Of a stretch of DNA of 64,000 nt, positions 54,492 to 63,286 are shown one piece after another. The notes below the pieces were generated by a model, which was not told the DNA's origin, ran no database searches, and saw nothing but the letters and a program-made list of their open reading frames with translations. The stretch is taken from NCBI GenBank assembly GCA_002162765.1, contig MAAR01000006.1, positions 147,430-211,429 on the forward strand, written 5' to 3'. Source of the stretch: Flavobacteriales bacterium 34_180_T64. GTDB taxonomy: Bacteria; Bacteroidota; Bacteroidia; Flavobacteriales; Flavobacteriaceae. A program made the position numbers and the translations under genes. The stretch's first letter is position 1. Every line of letters starts with the position of its first letter.

Positions 54492-54519
54492 CAAAACTAA
54501 TATATTACCAATAGATCAA
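54492..54519 (-). promoter_or_regulatory. Internal promoter in the polysaccharide cluster
   Basis: Minus-strand TTG (54517-54519), 17 bases, then TAGTTTTG (54492-54499): both elements match the Flavobacteriaceae consensus exactly. The ATG of the next gene is 22 bases downstream. It lies in the 139-bp gap after the epimerase gene. Confidence 0.62.
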
Positions 54520-54608
54520 TTCTACGAAAGAGCACAAAACACTCTACTAGATAGCAATTTTTTATATAAATACACCAATCAAAATTTATAAATAGTAAAA
54601 AAACAAAT

Positions 54609-55589
54609 TTAAAGTTTAAACAAATCCCATGTAATTTCCAAACCCTCACGAACAGTAAACTGTGGTAGATAACCCAACAAATTCTGAGCCTTCGAAATAT
54701 CAGCCAACGAATCTCTCACATCGCCTTGTCTTTCTGGACCATAAACTGCTTCAACATTTGAGTTTGCAGCCGTTTTTAACGTATTCCATAAATTATTTAA
54801 ATCAATACGTTTACCACAAGCCACATTAAACACTTCATTGGCCGCAGCTTTAGAAGCAAAAAAACCTTTTACATTAGCCTGCACCGCATTATCAACAAAC
54901 GTAAAATCTCGAGTTTGCCCACCATCCCCATTAATCGTAGGTGATTCATGATCTTTCAAGGCTTGCATCAATAATGGAATCACTGCCGCATAAGCGCCAT
55001 TTGGACTTTGTTTAGGGCCGAACACATTAAAATAACGTAATCCAATTACATCTGTATTATAGGTTCTACCAAACACATCGGCATACAATTCATTCACATA
55101 TTTAGTAACTGCATATGGTGACAATGGATTACCAATATGTTCTTCTGTTTTTGGCAAGGTTTTGCTATCTCCATAAGTCGAACTTGATGCCGCATAGACC
55201 ATTCTTTTTACCGTAGTGGAGTCTTTTAAGGCAATCATCATATTTAAAAAGCCAGAGATATTGACATCATTAGTGGTTGCTGGATCATTTATGGAACGTG
55301 GCACAGAGCCTAATGCTGCTTGATGAGACACATAATCTATGTCTATCATGGCATTTTTACAGGTCTCTAAATCACGAATATCACCTTCAATCAATTCGAA
55401 AGCACTATTGCCGTTAAATTCAAGCAAATTCTTACGATGTCCATTCGAAAAATCATCTAGTACTCTTACTTTTTTGGCCTTATATTTTAATAAATATTCA
55501 ACGATGTTGGAACCAATAAAACCAGCGCCTCCAGTAATTAAAAAAGAAAGCTTAGAAAGATCTTTACTATGATACGGTTTGTTATACAT
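54609..55589 (-). CDS. NAD-dependent UDP-N-acetylhexosamine 4-epimerase (WbpP/TviC-like)
   Basis: 326 residues from the ATG at 55589. The open frame extends 29 codons further, but that part is read out of an intergenic hairpin repeat (starting SNEEVVTLSLSK) and is not believed to be coding. The SDR fold has the NAD motif ITGGAGFIGSNIVEYL (about 18-33), DDFSNGHRKNL, the ASSSTYGDS loop, catalytic SPYAVTKYVNE (Y-x3-K) and NVFGPKQSPNGAYAAVIP. The RVLDDFS...GHRKNL and AALGSVPRSI segments are those of UDP-GlcNAc/UDP-GalNAc 4-epimerases of the WbpP/TviC type. With the dehydrogenase gene upstream it can supply UDP-GalNAc uronate. Confidence 0.9.
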   Translation of the reverse strand: MYNKPYHSKDLSKLSFLITGGAGFIGSNIVEYLLKYKAKKVRVLDDFSNGHRKNLLEFNGNSAFELIEGDIRDLETCKNAMIDIDYVSHQAALGSVPRSINDPATTNDVNISGFLNMMIALKDSTTVKRMVYAASSSTYGDSKTLPKTEEHIGNPLSPYAVTKYVNELYADVFGRTYNTDVIGLRYFNVFGPKQSPNGAYAAVIPLLMQALKDHESPTINGDGGQTRDFTFVDNAVQANVKGFFASKAAANEVFNVACGKRIDLNNLWNTLKTAANSNVEAVYGPERQGDVRDSLADISKAQNLLGYLPQFTVREGLEITWDLFKL

Positions 55590-55629
55590 TTTACTGTTTT
55601 GAACGGTTTTATAATTATTTTTCTTTTTG

Positions 55630-56125
55630 TATGCCCACTTCGACAAGCTCAGTGTGACAACCTCTTCGTTAGACACCCTTCGTCAGGTCCACTTCGATAC
55701 TCCTTCGACAAGCTCAGGATGACAGTGCTCAGTGTGACATTTTCAATAAGCTCAGTATGACAATAAACACTCACATAAAACTCAACTATCTGTCAGTCTG
55801 AGCTTGTCGAAGACCATTATATAGTTCTCCGATTATTTCACCCTTCGATACTTCGATAAACTCAGTACAGGCTTGCTCAGGATGACAACTATATTCAAGC
55901 ACTAATTAATTCTCATGCATAATCCAATGTTAGTCTGAGCACTTCGACAAGCTCAGTGTGACAATAAACACACACATAAAACTCAACTATTTGTCAGTCT
56001 GAGCTTGTCGAAGACCATTATATAGTTCTCCGATTATTTCACCCTTCGACAAGCTCAGGATGACAGTGCTCAGTGTGACAATCCCCTCGTTAAACACCCT
56101 TCGACAGGCTCAGGATGACTATTTC
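55630..56125 (+). repeat. Array of REP-like hairpin repeats inside the polysaccharide cluster
   Basis: The 549-bp gap between the epimerase and dehydrogenase genes is filled with palindromic repeats. Two full hairpins are at 55791-55887 and 55992-56065, both starting TGTCAGTCTGAGCTTGTCGA and ending TGACA. Several partial arms (TTCGACAAGCTCAG...TGACA) lie at 55638-55763, 55928-55963 and 56066-56120. A segment of about 90 bp (55761-55848) is duplicated at 55962-56049, an exact shift of 201 bp. The linker ACTAATTAATTCTCATGCAT resembles the linker of the array at 63.3 kb. No gene was found in this stretch. Confidence 0.93.
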
Positions 56126-56138
56126 AAAGCAGCAATTA

Positions 56139-57431
56139 TCATAATCGAGCATCTGTTAAATGTTTCGGAAATAAGGATTTTACATCAAACACAACTCCGG
56201 TTTCTGATTTTAAATCCGTGAGATTAAGAGCCAAAAATTCTTTATGAGACACCGCCAATATTATGGCTTCATAATTGGATTTCAATCCTGAACCATTGCA
56301 CAACAGGTCTAATCCATATTCCTGTTTTACCTCCTCTTTCGAAGCCCATGGGTCATATACGTCCACATTAACATGATAGGCTTCAAATTCTCTGATGATA
56401 TCAATAACTCTAGAATTTCTAATGTCAGGACAATTTTCTTTAAATGTAATTCCTAACACTAATACTTGAGCATCTTTGATACGAGCTCCTCTTTTAATCA
56501 TCATCTTAACAGTTTCGGTCGCAACATAAGACCCCATGCTATCATTCATTTTACGTCCTGCTAATATAATTTCTGGATTATAACCGCTCTCAATAGCTTT
56601 TTGAGCCAAATAATAGGGATCTACACCTATACAGTGTCCTCCAACCAATCCAGGCGTAAAATTGATAAAATTCCATTTGGTGCCAGCAGCTTCTAAAACC
56701 GCTTTGGTATCGATATCTAAAATTCTAAATATTTTAGACAATTCATTTACAAAAGCAATATTAATATCGCGTTGTGAATTCTCAATCACCTTAGCAGCTT
56801 CAGCTACCTTAATCGAAGGCGCCTTATGGGTCCCTGCAGTGATAACAGTTTTGTATAAATCATCAACAATGGTTGCTATTTCTGGGGTAGATCCTGAGGT
56901 CACTTTTAATATTTTCGTAACGGTATGTTTTTTGTCTCCTGGATTAATCCGCTCAGGAGAGTAGCCAGCAAAAAAATCGGTATTAAATACCAATCCTGAT
57001 TGCTGTTCTAATATTGGAACACAAATATCCTCAGTAACACCAGGATACACAGTGGACTCATAAATTACGATATCATCAGATTTCAAAATACGCCCTACGG
57101 TTTCGCTAGATTTAATTAAAGGCGTGAAAATAGGTTTATTAAGTTCATCTGTTGGCGTTGGTACCGTAATAATATAGATACTGGCATCAGCCATGTCAGA
57201 AGCAGTACTACTAGCAAAGAGACCTTTCTCCTCAGACAAATCATTAATGAGTACAGCTTTAAGATTGATATCCTCCACTTCCAGCGTACGATCTACACCG
57301 GCATTGAGTTCATCGATTCGTTTCTGATTAATATCAAAGCCAATGACACGATATTTTTTAGCAAATTCAACAGCCAACGGAAGGCCTACATAACCCAGAC
57401 CTATAACTGCAATGGTAGATATTTTGTTCAT
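56139..57431 (-). CDS. UDP-N-acetylhexosamine 6-dehydrogenase (WbpO/TviB-like)
   Basis: 430 residues from the ATG at 57431, two bases after the upstream stop; a TTG at 57437 overlaps. The NAD domain has AVIGLGYVGLPLAVEFAKKY (about 8-27) and FDINQKRIDELN. It also has VPTPTDELNKP, YESTVYPGVTEDICVPILE, the middle AKVIENSQRDINIAFVNELS, and catalytic Cys in LVGGHCIGVDPYYL (about 264-277). The EDINQKRIDELNAGVDRTLE-type N-terminus and GKMNDS-like helix match WbpO/TviB nucleotide-sugar dehydrogenases, which oxidise C6 of UDP-GlcNAc or UDP-GalNAc to the uronate in two NAD steps. It should pair with the epimerase encoded downstream. Confidence 0.92.
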   Translation of the reverse strand: MNKISTIAVIGLGYVGLPLAVEFAKKYRVIGFDINQKRIDELNAGVDRTLEVEDINLKAVLINDLSEEKGLFASSTASDMADASIYIITVPTPTDELNKPIFTPLIKSSETVGRILKSDDIVIYESTVYPGVTEDICVPILEQQSGLVFNTDFFAGYSPERINPGDKKHTVTKILKVTSGSTPEIATIVDDLYKTVITAGTHKAPSIKVAEAAKVIENSQRDINIAFVNELSKIFRILDIDTKAVLEAAGTKWNFINFTPGLVGGHCIGVDPYYLAQKAIESGYNPEIILAGRKMNDSMGSYVATETVKMMIKRGARIKDAQVLVLGITFKENCPDIRNSRVIDIIREFEAYHVNVDVYDPWASKEEVKQEYGLDLLCNGSGLKSNYEAIILAVSHKEFLALNLTDLKSETGVVFDVKSLFPKHLTDARL

Positions 57432-57433
57432 TA

Positions 57434-58021
57434 TCAACTAATAATTGATTGTATAATATATTTCAAATCTAAATAAAAACTCCAATTCTCCATGTAATTT
57501 TTATTTATTTTGACCTTATCTGCCCAAATAATCGTCCTATTGTAAGTTTCTGGGTCATCCTGTAGGGCCAACATTTTTTCTTCATCCTTATATTTTAAAG
57601 TTGCAGGTCCAGTAATACCTGGTTTTATAATTAATATAATTCGATCATCACCTTCAAGCTCATCAGCAAAACCAATAATATCAGGTCTAGGTCCCACAAA
57701 ACTCATGTGTCCGACAATAACATTAAAGATTTGAGGTAATTCATCCAGTTTAGAATTTCTTATAAATTGCCCTAACTTTGTCGCGCTTTTTTCTAAATGA
57801 CCTAGCCTATGAAACTTGTTTTTCAAGGTACGGATTTTAAATATCTTAAATAATTTTCCGTGCTGACCAACGCGGATCTGAGAAAATAATCCCCTTTGTT
57901 TTGTATCTATAGCAGCAATAGCAATCAAAACAAGAATTGGAATTAGAAGCAATGGCAATAACACTAAACTCAAGATTAGGTCAAAAGCTCGTTTTACAAT
58001 CAATTGCGATGCAGTTATCAA
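57434..58021 (-). CDS. Short monotopic phosphoglycosyl transferase (PglC/WecP type)
   Basis: 195 residues from a TTG one base after the wzc stop. One re-entrant N-terminal helix (about 12-38; RAFDLILSLVLLPLLLIPIL) is followed by the catalytic domain with FKIFKIRTLKN, KLDELPQIFNVIVGHMSFVG (about 92-111; Asp-Glu catalytic pair), PRPDI and KPGITGPATLKY. It should transfer a sugar phosphate from a UDP-sugar to undecaprenyl phosphate as the first step of repeat-unit assembly. A second, long enzyme of this class is at 22329-23723, so two different initiating activities are encoded in one cluster. Confidence 0.93.
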   Translation of the reverse strand: MITASQLIVKRAFDLILSLVLLPLLLIPILVLIAIAAIDTKQRGLFSQIRVGQHGKLFKIFKIRTLKNKFHRLGHLEKSATKLGQFIRNSKLDELPQIFNVIVGHMSFVGPRPDIIGFADELEGDDRIILIIKPGITGPATLKYKDEEKMLALQDDPETYNRTIIWADKVKINKNYMENWSFYLDLKYIIQSIIS

Positions 58022-58022
58022 T

Positions 58023-60497
58023 TTATAAACGCTTTAATAATGACTTAAATCGATGCCATAAATTCCCTTTACCATTGCCTTCATGATACGCATTTCCATA
58101 GACACCATATCCATAACCGTAGCCATAGCCGTAACCGTAGCCGTAACCGTAGTTATGATTCGTCTTGTGTTTATAGAAATTCAGAACAAAGCTTATATTT
58201 TTAACCTCTCCTACTTTATGTTTCAAATTAATTAGCGAAAGCATTCCCTTCTTGGTATAATCTAATCGCACCATAAATATGGTAGCATCAGCATATTGCG
58301 TTAATTCTAAGGCATCAGTCACTAATCCTAAAGGCGGTGTATCTAGAATAATAATATCATACGTATCCCGTAATTGCTTTATAAGCACTTTAAGATTGTT
58401 GCTCATTAATAATTCCGAAGGATTGGGTGGTACTGGTCCAGAAGGCACAATATCCAAGTTATCAATATGTGAGCTATATTTTATATCTTCAAAAGTATTT
58501 TCGCCAATTAAATAATTCACAACCCCCTTTTCATTGTTGATATCAAAATCTCCAAATATTTTAGGCTTTCGTAAATCCAACCCTAAGAGTATCGTTTTCT
58601 TTCCCGAAAGTGCATAAACCGTAGCAATATTTATTGAACAAAACGTTTTTCCTTCTCCACTAACAGAAGACGTAATCATTAACGTTTTTCCCTCAGTTCT
58701 ACCTTGTCTATTATATATAAATTGCAAACTTGATCGTATGGCTCTAAAAGATTCTGCTACTGCAGATTTAGGTTTTTCAAAAACAACCAGATTATTTTTA
58801 TAATTATACTTTCCAACTAAACCAAGAATCGGTATGTTAGAAAGACGTTCAATTTCATCTGAACCATGAATGGTATTATCTAAAAGGAAAATAACAAAAA
58901 TCAGAAACATCGGTGCAAAAAAACCAACCATCAGCGCCATCATATAGTTTAAGGTCTTATTTGGTCCAATTGGAGGGTTTCCAATATCTTTAGCTCTATC
59001 AACCATAATAATATCTGAAACATTTGCCGCTTTTACTATTGCCGCCTCAGATCGTTTTGCCAAATACACATCATAAGCCTCTTGGCTGATATCCATCTTA
59101 CGTTGAATTTTTAAATACTGCTGCTGATCTTCTGGCAATCCACCTAATTCAGATTCCAAATTTGCTATAGTCCTATTCAAATTATTTAATTGCCCACTAA
59201 TAGTCGATTTTGTTGCGTCAATTGTCTCTAATAGAACGTTTTTCTCTGCATCTAAGCGCCTATCTAAATCTCTAAAAACGGGAGATCCTTCCTTATTGGT
59301 GTACTCTAAACTTTGTCGTTCAATTGCCAAAGATGTAATTTTAGAAACACTAGACAATATATTACTTTCATCTATTCCTACAGAGGTAGGAGCAGCTATT
59401 TTAGTATAATCCGTTTTGGTATTTAGATACTTTTCAAGTGAATTAAGATAATTGAGTTTAGATTTTTCGTTTTCTTTTTGAAAATCAAGCTGTCTTAGTT
59501 TTTCAGACAATTTTGTCATTTCTTCATTTACATCAAAAACTTTATTTTGTTTTCTGAAATCATTCATTTCATCGCTAACATCTTTTAAATTAGAATTAAC
59601 GGCTCTTAGACTACTATCAATAAACTTTATTGTATTTGTTGCATATAAATTTTTTCGTTCTAATTCCGCTTTACTCAAAATTGCAGCAGTGGCATTCAAA
59701 TAATCAACCAGCTTTGCTTTATTTGTTCCTTTTAAAGACATTTGCAGAACAGAAGAAGACCCTGAGAATGGAACAATTCCAACTCCAATTTGATAATGAC
59801 GAACAATAAAATCAAAGCTTGAAAATTGAATAAAATACTCTTTCTCAGGAGCAAACACCCTACCTTCTCTTTTAGAAATGACTCCATTGAAAAAAGGAAG
59901 TTCAACGTGTTCACCAAAATTATATATTTTTGTGAACACGCCCTGTGGAACATCAACAAAGAACTTTCGTTTATCTAAATAATGTTGGACCTGCTTACTT
60001 GTAGTCAAAAATTCTGTATATAATTCAAATTTACTGTCATCAATTACTCGAATCCCAATAGGTTGTCCTAACATTTGCCCTTTAGACTTGTCGAGAGTTA
60101 CTACAATCGGGGAGGCTGTATAAACATCAATTTTATTATACTTGCCTTGACTCAAATAGGTCATATAATACTCTAAAGAATCAACAACCCTTTCATTATG
60201 ACTTCGTGTTCGAATAGTAGTCATTACTTTACCTACTTTACCTGATACGCCACCCCAATTAAAAGAGATACTTGTATTGGCTGTAAAAAATGGGTTTTGA
60301 TCAGATTCAACAGATATTAAAGTACTTAATCTATAAACGTTTTCTTTTCTAACATTTATGAAATAGGCCACAATTAATGCTGTACCAATACACAGCAAAA
60401 CCAACTTCCATAAGTTTAAAGCCTTAAATAAAAATCCTCTAAAATCAAAAGATACACCACCTGAGATTTCTGAATTTTCTATATTATGCTCGTCCAT
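58023..60497 (-). CDS. wzc: Tyrosine autokinase/polysaccharide co-polymerase (Wzc)
   Basis: 824 residues. The first membrane helix is at about 28-50, followed by a large periplasmic domain with coiled coils (about 290-490) and a second helix at about 520-545 preceded by the proline-rich PIGPNKTLNY. The cytoplasmic BY-kinase domain has Walker A SVSGEGKTFCSIN (about 610-622), Walker A' GLDLRKPKIFGDF and Walker B IIILDTPPLG. The C-terminal tail has eight consecutive Tyr-Gly pairs plus a VYG, the autophosphorylation cluster. It controls polymer length and export together with Wza. It lies 8 bp after wza. Confidence 0.95.
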   Translation of the reverse strand: MDEHNIENSEISGGVSFDFRGFLFKALNLWKLVLLCIGTALIVAYFINVRKENVYRLSTLISVESDQNPFFTANTSISFNWGGVSGKVGKVMTTIRTRSHNERVVDSLEYYMTYLSQGKYNKIDVYTASPIVVTLDKSKGQMLGQPIGIRVIDDSKFELYTEFLTTSKQVQHYLDKRKFFVDVPQGVFTKIYNFGEHVELPFFNGVISKREGRVFAPEKEYFIQFSSFDFIVRHYQIGVGIVPFSGSSSVLQMSLKGTNKAKLVDYLNATAAILSKAELERKNLYATNTIKFIDSSLRAVNSNLKDVSDEMNDFRKQNKVFDVNEEMTKLSEKLRQLDFQKENEKSKLNYLNSLEKYLNTKTDYTKIAAPTSVGIDESNILSSVSKITSLAIERQSLEYTNKEGSPVFRDLDRRLDAEKNVLLETIDATKSTISGQLNNLNRTIANLESELGGLPEDQQQYLKIQRKMDISQEAYDVYLAKRSEAAIVKAANVSDIIMVDRAKDIGNPPIGPNKTLNYMMALMVGFFAPMFLIFVIFLLDNTIHGSDEIERLSNIPILGLVGKYNYKNNLVVFEKPKSAVAESFRAIRSSLQFIYNRQGRTEGKTLMITSSVSGEGKTFCSINIATVYALSGKKTILLGLDLRKPKIFGDFDINNEKGVVNYLIGENTFEDIKYSSHIDNLDIVPSGPVPPNPSELLMSNNLKVLIKQLRDTYDIIILDTPPLGLVTDALELTQYADATIFMVRLDYTKKGMLSLINLKHKVGEVKNISFVLNFYKHKTNHNYGYGYGYGYGYGYGYGVYGNAYHEGNGKGNLWHRFKSLLKRL
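58104..58151 (-). repeat. Short tandem repeat coding for the Tyr-Gly tail of Wzc
   Basis: 48 bp of alternating Tyr and Gly codons (TAC/TAT with GGT/GGC/GGA), eight pairs in a row, in the 3' part of wzc. Repeats of a 6-bp and 12-bp pattern (GTAACC/GTAGCC on the plus strand) make the tract prone to slippage. It sets the number of tyrosines in the tail. Confidence 0.9.
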
Positions 60498-60505
60498 ATC
60501 TCAAT

Positions 60506-61297
60506 TTATCTATTTATTAAAAGTATGGTTGTTGTTACCAATGACAATGCTGAAATTATTGTAGCCAAAGTTTGAGACCCTGTTGTTCCTGTTCCCCATG
60601 TTTTCTGCTTCAAAGGCTTCACATAAATAATATCATTTGGTTGTATATAATAGTAAGGCGATTTCATCACATTCACATCTGTCAAATTTAAATGATGAAT
60701 TTGTTGTCCTTGAGGATATTGTCGAATTATTAAAACATCCTTCCGATTACCTGTAATAGGTATCTCACCAACATTTGCTATTGCTTCAAAAATATTAACG
60801 CGTTCTTGATACAAAATTTTCGTTCCGGGTGCACCAACTTCTCCATTCGCTGTATAACGTAATCCCGACAGTTTCACTGTTACAAAAATATTGGCAGCTT
60901 CTTTGAATTGTTCATCAAGAAGTTTCTTTTCTATGATTGACTGTATTTCTTCAGTAGTAAAGCCTAACACATTAATTTCACCTAAGGTAGGCACTCTTAT
61001 ATTCCCATGAACATCTACAGTAAATCCATCGAGATAAGAACGTTCCTCGCTACTAGCGTTTAAATTCTCGTCACCAAATGGATTCAAAATTGAAACGGTT
61101 TTTTGATCTAATGCCTTCACACGAACACTTAATATATCGTTTATTTGAACACGATAGGACTTTTGCTGTGCCACCATGACTTGTAATGAGTCTGTTGATG
61201 TGCCATTATCCTGTAAATACAAAATATCTTTATGTGGAATGCACGATGTTAATATCATGCTGAATGCTAGTCCAATAAGCAAAAAAATGTTTTTCAT
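60506..61297 (-). CDS. wza: Outer-membrane polysaccharide export lipoprotein (Wza)
   Basis: 263 residues from the ATG at 61297; an in-frame TTG is 9 bases upstream. The lipoprotein signal MKNIFLLIGLAFSMILTSC places the acyl Cys at 19. The Poly_export domain has YRVQINDILSVRVKALD (about 47-63), followed by SLBB/soluble-ligand domains with LSGLRYTANGEVGAPG and PNDIIYVKPL, and a C-terminal hydrophobic segment (about 238-260). It forms the outer-membrane export pore. As the first gene of the cluster with a strong promoter upstream, it probably leads transcription of the whole region. Confidence 0.94.
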   Translation of the reverse strand: MKNIFLLIGLAFSMILTSCIPHKDILYLQDNGTSTDSLQVMVAQQKSYRVQINDILSVRVKALDQKTVSILNPFGDENLNASSEERSYLDGFTVDVHGNIRVPTLGEINVLGFTTEEIQSIIEKKLLDEQFKEAANIFVTVKLSGLRYTANGEVGAPGTKILYQERVNIFEAIANVGEIPITGNRKDVLIIRQYPQGQQIHHLNLTDVNVMKSPYYYIQPNDIIYVKPLKQKTWGTGTTGSQTLATIISALSLVTTTILLINR

Positions 61298-61318
61298 AAA
61301 CCGCAACTTGTTGTTTCA

Positions 61319-61348
61319 CAAATATAACTTATCACTAGGAATATCAAA
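61319..61348 (-). promoter_or_regulatory. Promoter of wza and the polysaccharide cluster
   Basis: Minus-strand TTTG (61345-61348), 18 bases, then TATATTTG (61319-61326), an exact TAnnTTTG. The ATG of wza is 21 bases downstream of the -7 element. It lies in the 101-bp gap between wza and the divergent ABC-F gene. Confidence 0.68.
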
Positions 61349-61398
61349 ACTATTCTCTATTATTTTGGTTAATTCACGTTATTTGTAAAAAAAATATT

Positions 61399-63258
61399 TT
61401 GAACTACCTCACAGTCGAAAACATATCGAAGTCATATGGTGAATTGGAACTGTTTTCTAACTTATCATTTAGCATACATAAAGACGACAAAATTGCTTTT
61501 GTTGCAAAGAACGGAAGCGGTAAAACTTCGATTTTAAATATCCTTTCTGGTGCGGATACTCCAGATACCGGTCAAATTGTGATTCGGAACGGGATCCGAT
61601 TGTCATTTTTGTCGCAAGCACCGGTATTTGATGAGCAATTAACTATTGAACAAACTATTTTTAATTCGGACCTGCCCATTTTAAAAATTATTGCCGATTA
61701 TGAGCAGGCGCTTCTCAATCCTGAAGACTCTGATGCCTATCAAAAAGCCTTCGAACTCATGGATATTCACAATGCATGGGAAGTAGAACTGCAATTTAAA
61801 CAAATTCTTTTTCAATTAAAACTTGACGATTTAGATCAAAAAGTTGGTACACTTTCTGGCGGACAAAGAAAACGACTCGCGCTTGCAAAAGCCTTGATAA
61901 GCAATCCAGATATCCTGATTCTAGATGAGCCCACCAATCATTTAGATTTAGAAATGATTGAATGGCTAGAGCAGTATTTTGCAAAAGCTCAATTTACATT
62001 ATTTATGGTCACGCATGATCGCTATTTCTTAGAACGTGTATGCACCGAAATTATAGAACTAGATCATGGTAAACTCTATACCTATAAAGGAAATTACTCC
62101 TATTACCTTGAACAAAAAGATGCTCGAATTACCTTAGATGCAATTGAAACAGGAAAAGCAAAACAGCTATTTAAAAAAGAGTTGGACTGGATGCGCCGCC
62201 AGCCAAAAGCTAGAACTACCAAGTCCAAATCGAGAATTGACGATTTTCATGATATAAAAGCAAGAGCGCATCAACGAAGAAACGATCACAAAATCCAATT
62301 GGAAATCAATATGGAACGCTTAGGAAGCAAAATTGTTGAGTTTCATAAGGTATCTAAACGTTTTCAAGACAAAATAATTCTAGACAACTTTGAATATGTA
62401 TTCAAGAAAGGAGAGCGTATCGGCATTATTGGTAAAAATGGGACTGGAAAATCTACATTTTTGAACATGCTCACGCAAACCATGCAGTCTGATTCTGGCA
62501 AGATAATTATTGGAGAAACTGTGAAATTCGGATACTATACACAATCTGGGATTGCCGTAAAGCGAGAGCAAAAAGTTATTGATGTGATCAAAGAATTTGG
62601 CGAATACATCCCACTCACTAAAGGACGTCAAATTAGCGCCAAACAACTTTTAGAACGTTTTTTATTCGATGGTAAAAAACAATATGACTTTGTAGAAAAA
62701 TTAAGTGGAGGCGAGCAAAAACGCTTATATCTCTGTACTGTTTTAATTCAAAATCCAAACTTTTTAATTTTGGATGAGCCAACAAACGATCTAGATATCG
62801 TTACCTTAAATATCCTTGAGGACTTCTTATTAGATTTCCCTGGCTGCTTACTTGTAGTGTCACATGATAGATATTTCATGGACAAAATTGTAGATCATCT
62901 CTTCATTTTTAAAGGTGAAGGTGTAGTTCAAGACTTTCCTGGTAATTATTCTGACTATAGAACCTATGAATCAAGTCAACCGAAAGAAATTAAAAAATCT
63001 GAAAAGACAGACCCCTTAAGTGTAGAAAAAAATGAAGCCAATAAGCTTTCATATAATGAACAAAAAGAATTTAAAAATTTAGAAAGCAAAATCCGAGCCT
63101 TAGAATTAAATAAAAAAACGTTGGAAGCGAAATTCAACGACGCTGAATTGTCTCAAGATGAAATTAATACCTTATCTGAAGAATTACAACTTGTAATTGA
63201 TGACATAGCCACAAAAGAAGCACGATGGTTTGAACTTTCAGAAAAACTAGAAGATTAA
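61399..63258 (+). CDS. uup: ABC-F ATPase (Uup-like)
   Basis: 619 residues from a TTG start. Two ABC domains are present. The first has Walker A KNGSGKTSI, signature LSGGQRKRLALAKAL (about 153-167) and LDEPTNHLDLEMI. The second has GKNGTGKSTFLNML, LSGGEQKRLYL and LDEPTNDLDIVTL. The ABC-F linker helices lie between them (about 235-310, RRQPKARTTKSKSRIDDF). A C-terminal charged coiled coil (about 555-615) is the Uup feature. Uup-type proteins act on the ribosome and have been linked to precise excision of transposons and branched-DNA handling, which is notable next to a repeat array. It has no membrane segments. Confidence 0.93.
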   Translation: MNYLTVENISKSYGELELFSNLSFSIHKDDKIAFVAKNGSGKTSILNILSGADTPDTGQIVIRNGIRLSFLSQAPVFDEQLTIEQTIFNSDLPILKIIADYEQALLNPEDSDAYQKAFELMDIHNAWEVELQFKQILFQLKLDDLDQKVGTLSGGQRKRLALAKALISNPDILILDEPTNHLDLEMIEWLEQYFAKAQFTLFMVTHDRYFLERVCTEIIELDHGKLYTYKGNYSYYLEQKDARITLDAIETGKAKQLFKKELDWMRRQPKARTTKSKSRIDDFHDIKARAHQRRNDHKIQLEINMERLGSKIVEFHKVSKRFQDKIILDNFEYVFKKGERIGIIGKNGTGKSTFLNMLTQTMQSDSGKIIIGETVKFGYYTQSGIAVKREQKVIDVIKEFGEYIPLTKGRQISAKQLLERFLFDGKKQYDFVEKLSGGEQKRLYLCTVLIQNPNFLILDEPTNDLDIVTLNILEDFLLDFPGCLLVVSHDRYFMDKIVDHLFIFKGEGVVQDFPGNYSDYRTYESSQPKEIKKSEKTDPLSVEKNEANKLSYNEQKEFKNLESKIRALELNKKTLEAKFNDAELSQDEINTLSEELQLVIDDIATKEARWFELSEKLED

Positions 63259-63286
63259 TCACTCTCTGACAAGCTATTGAATACCA

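Noticed and set aside
55590..55676. 29-codon N-terminal extension of the epimerase
   Set aside because: It is translated from the hairpin repeat, precedes the conserved NAD-binding start by an unusual distance, and a good ATG exists at 55589.
55569..55760. Plus-strand ORF of 63 codons over the repeat array
   Set aside because: It consists of repeat arms read through, with no recognisable domain, and overlaps the start of the epimerase on the other strand.
61360..61385. Promoter for the ABC-F gene
   Set aside because: TTATTTTG and GTTATTTG are near matches to the -7 element, but none has a -33 element at a normal distance, and one ends only 13 bases before the start codon.
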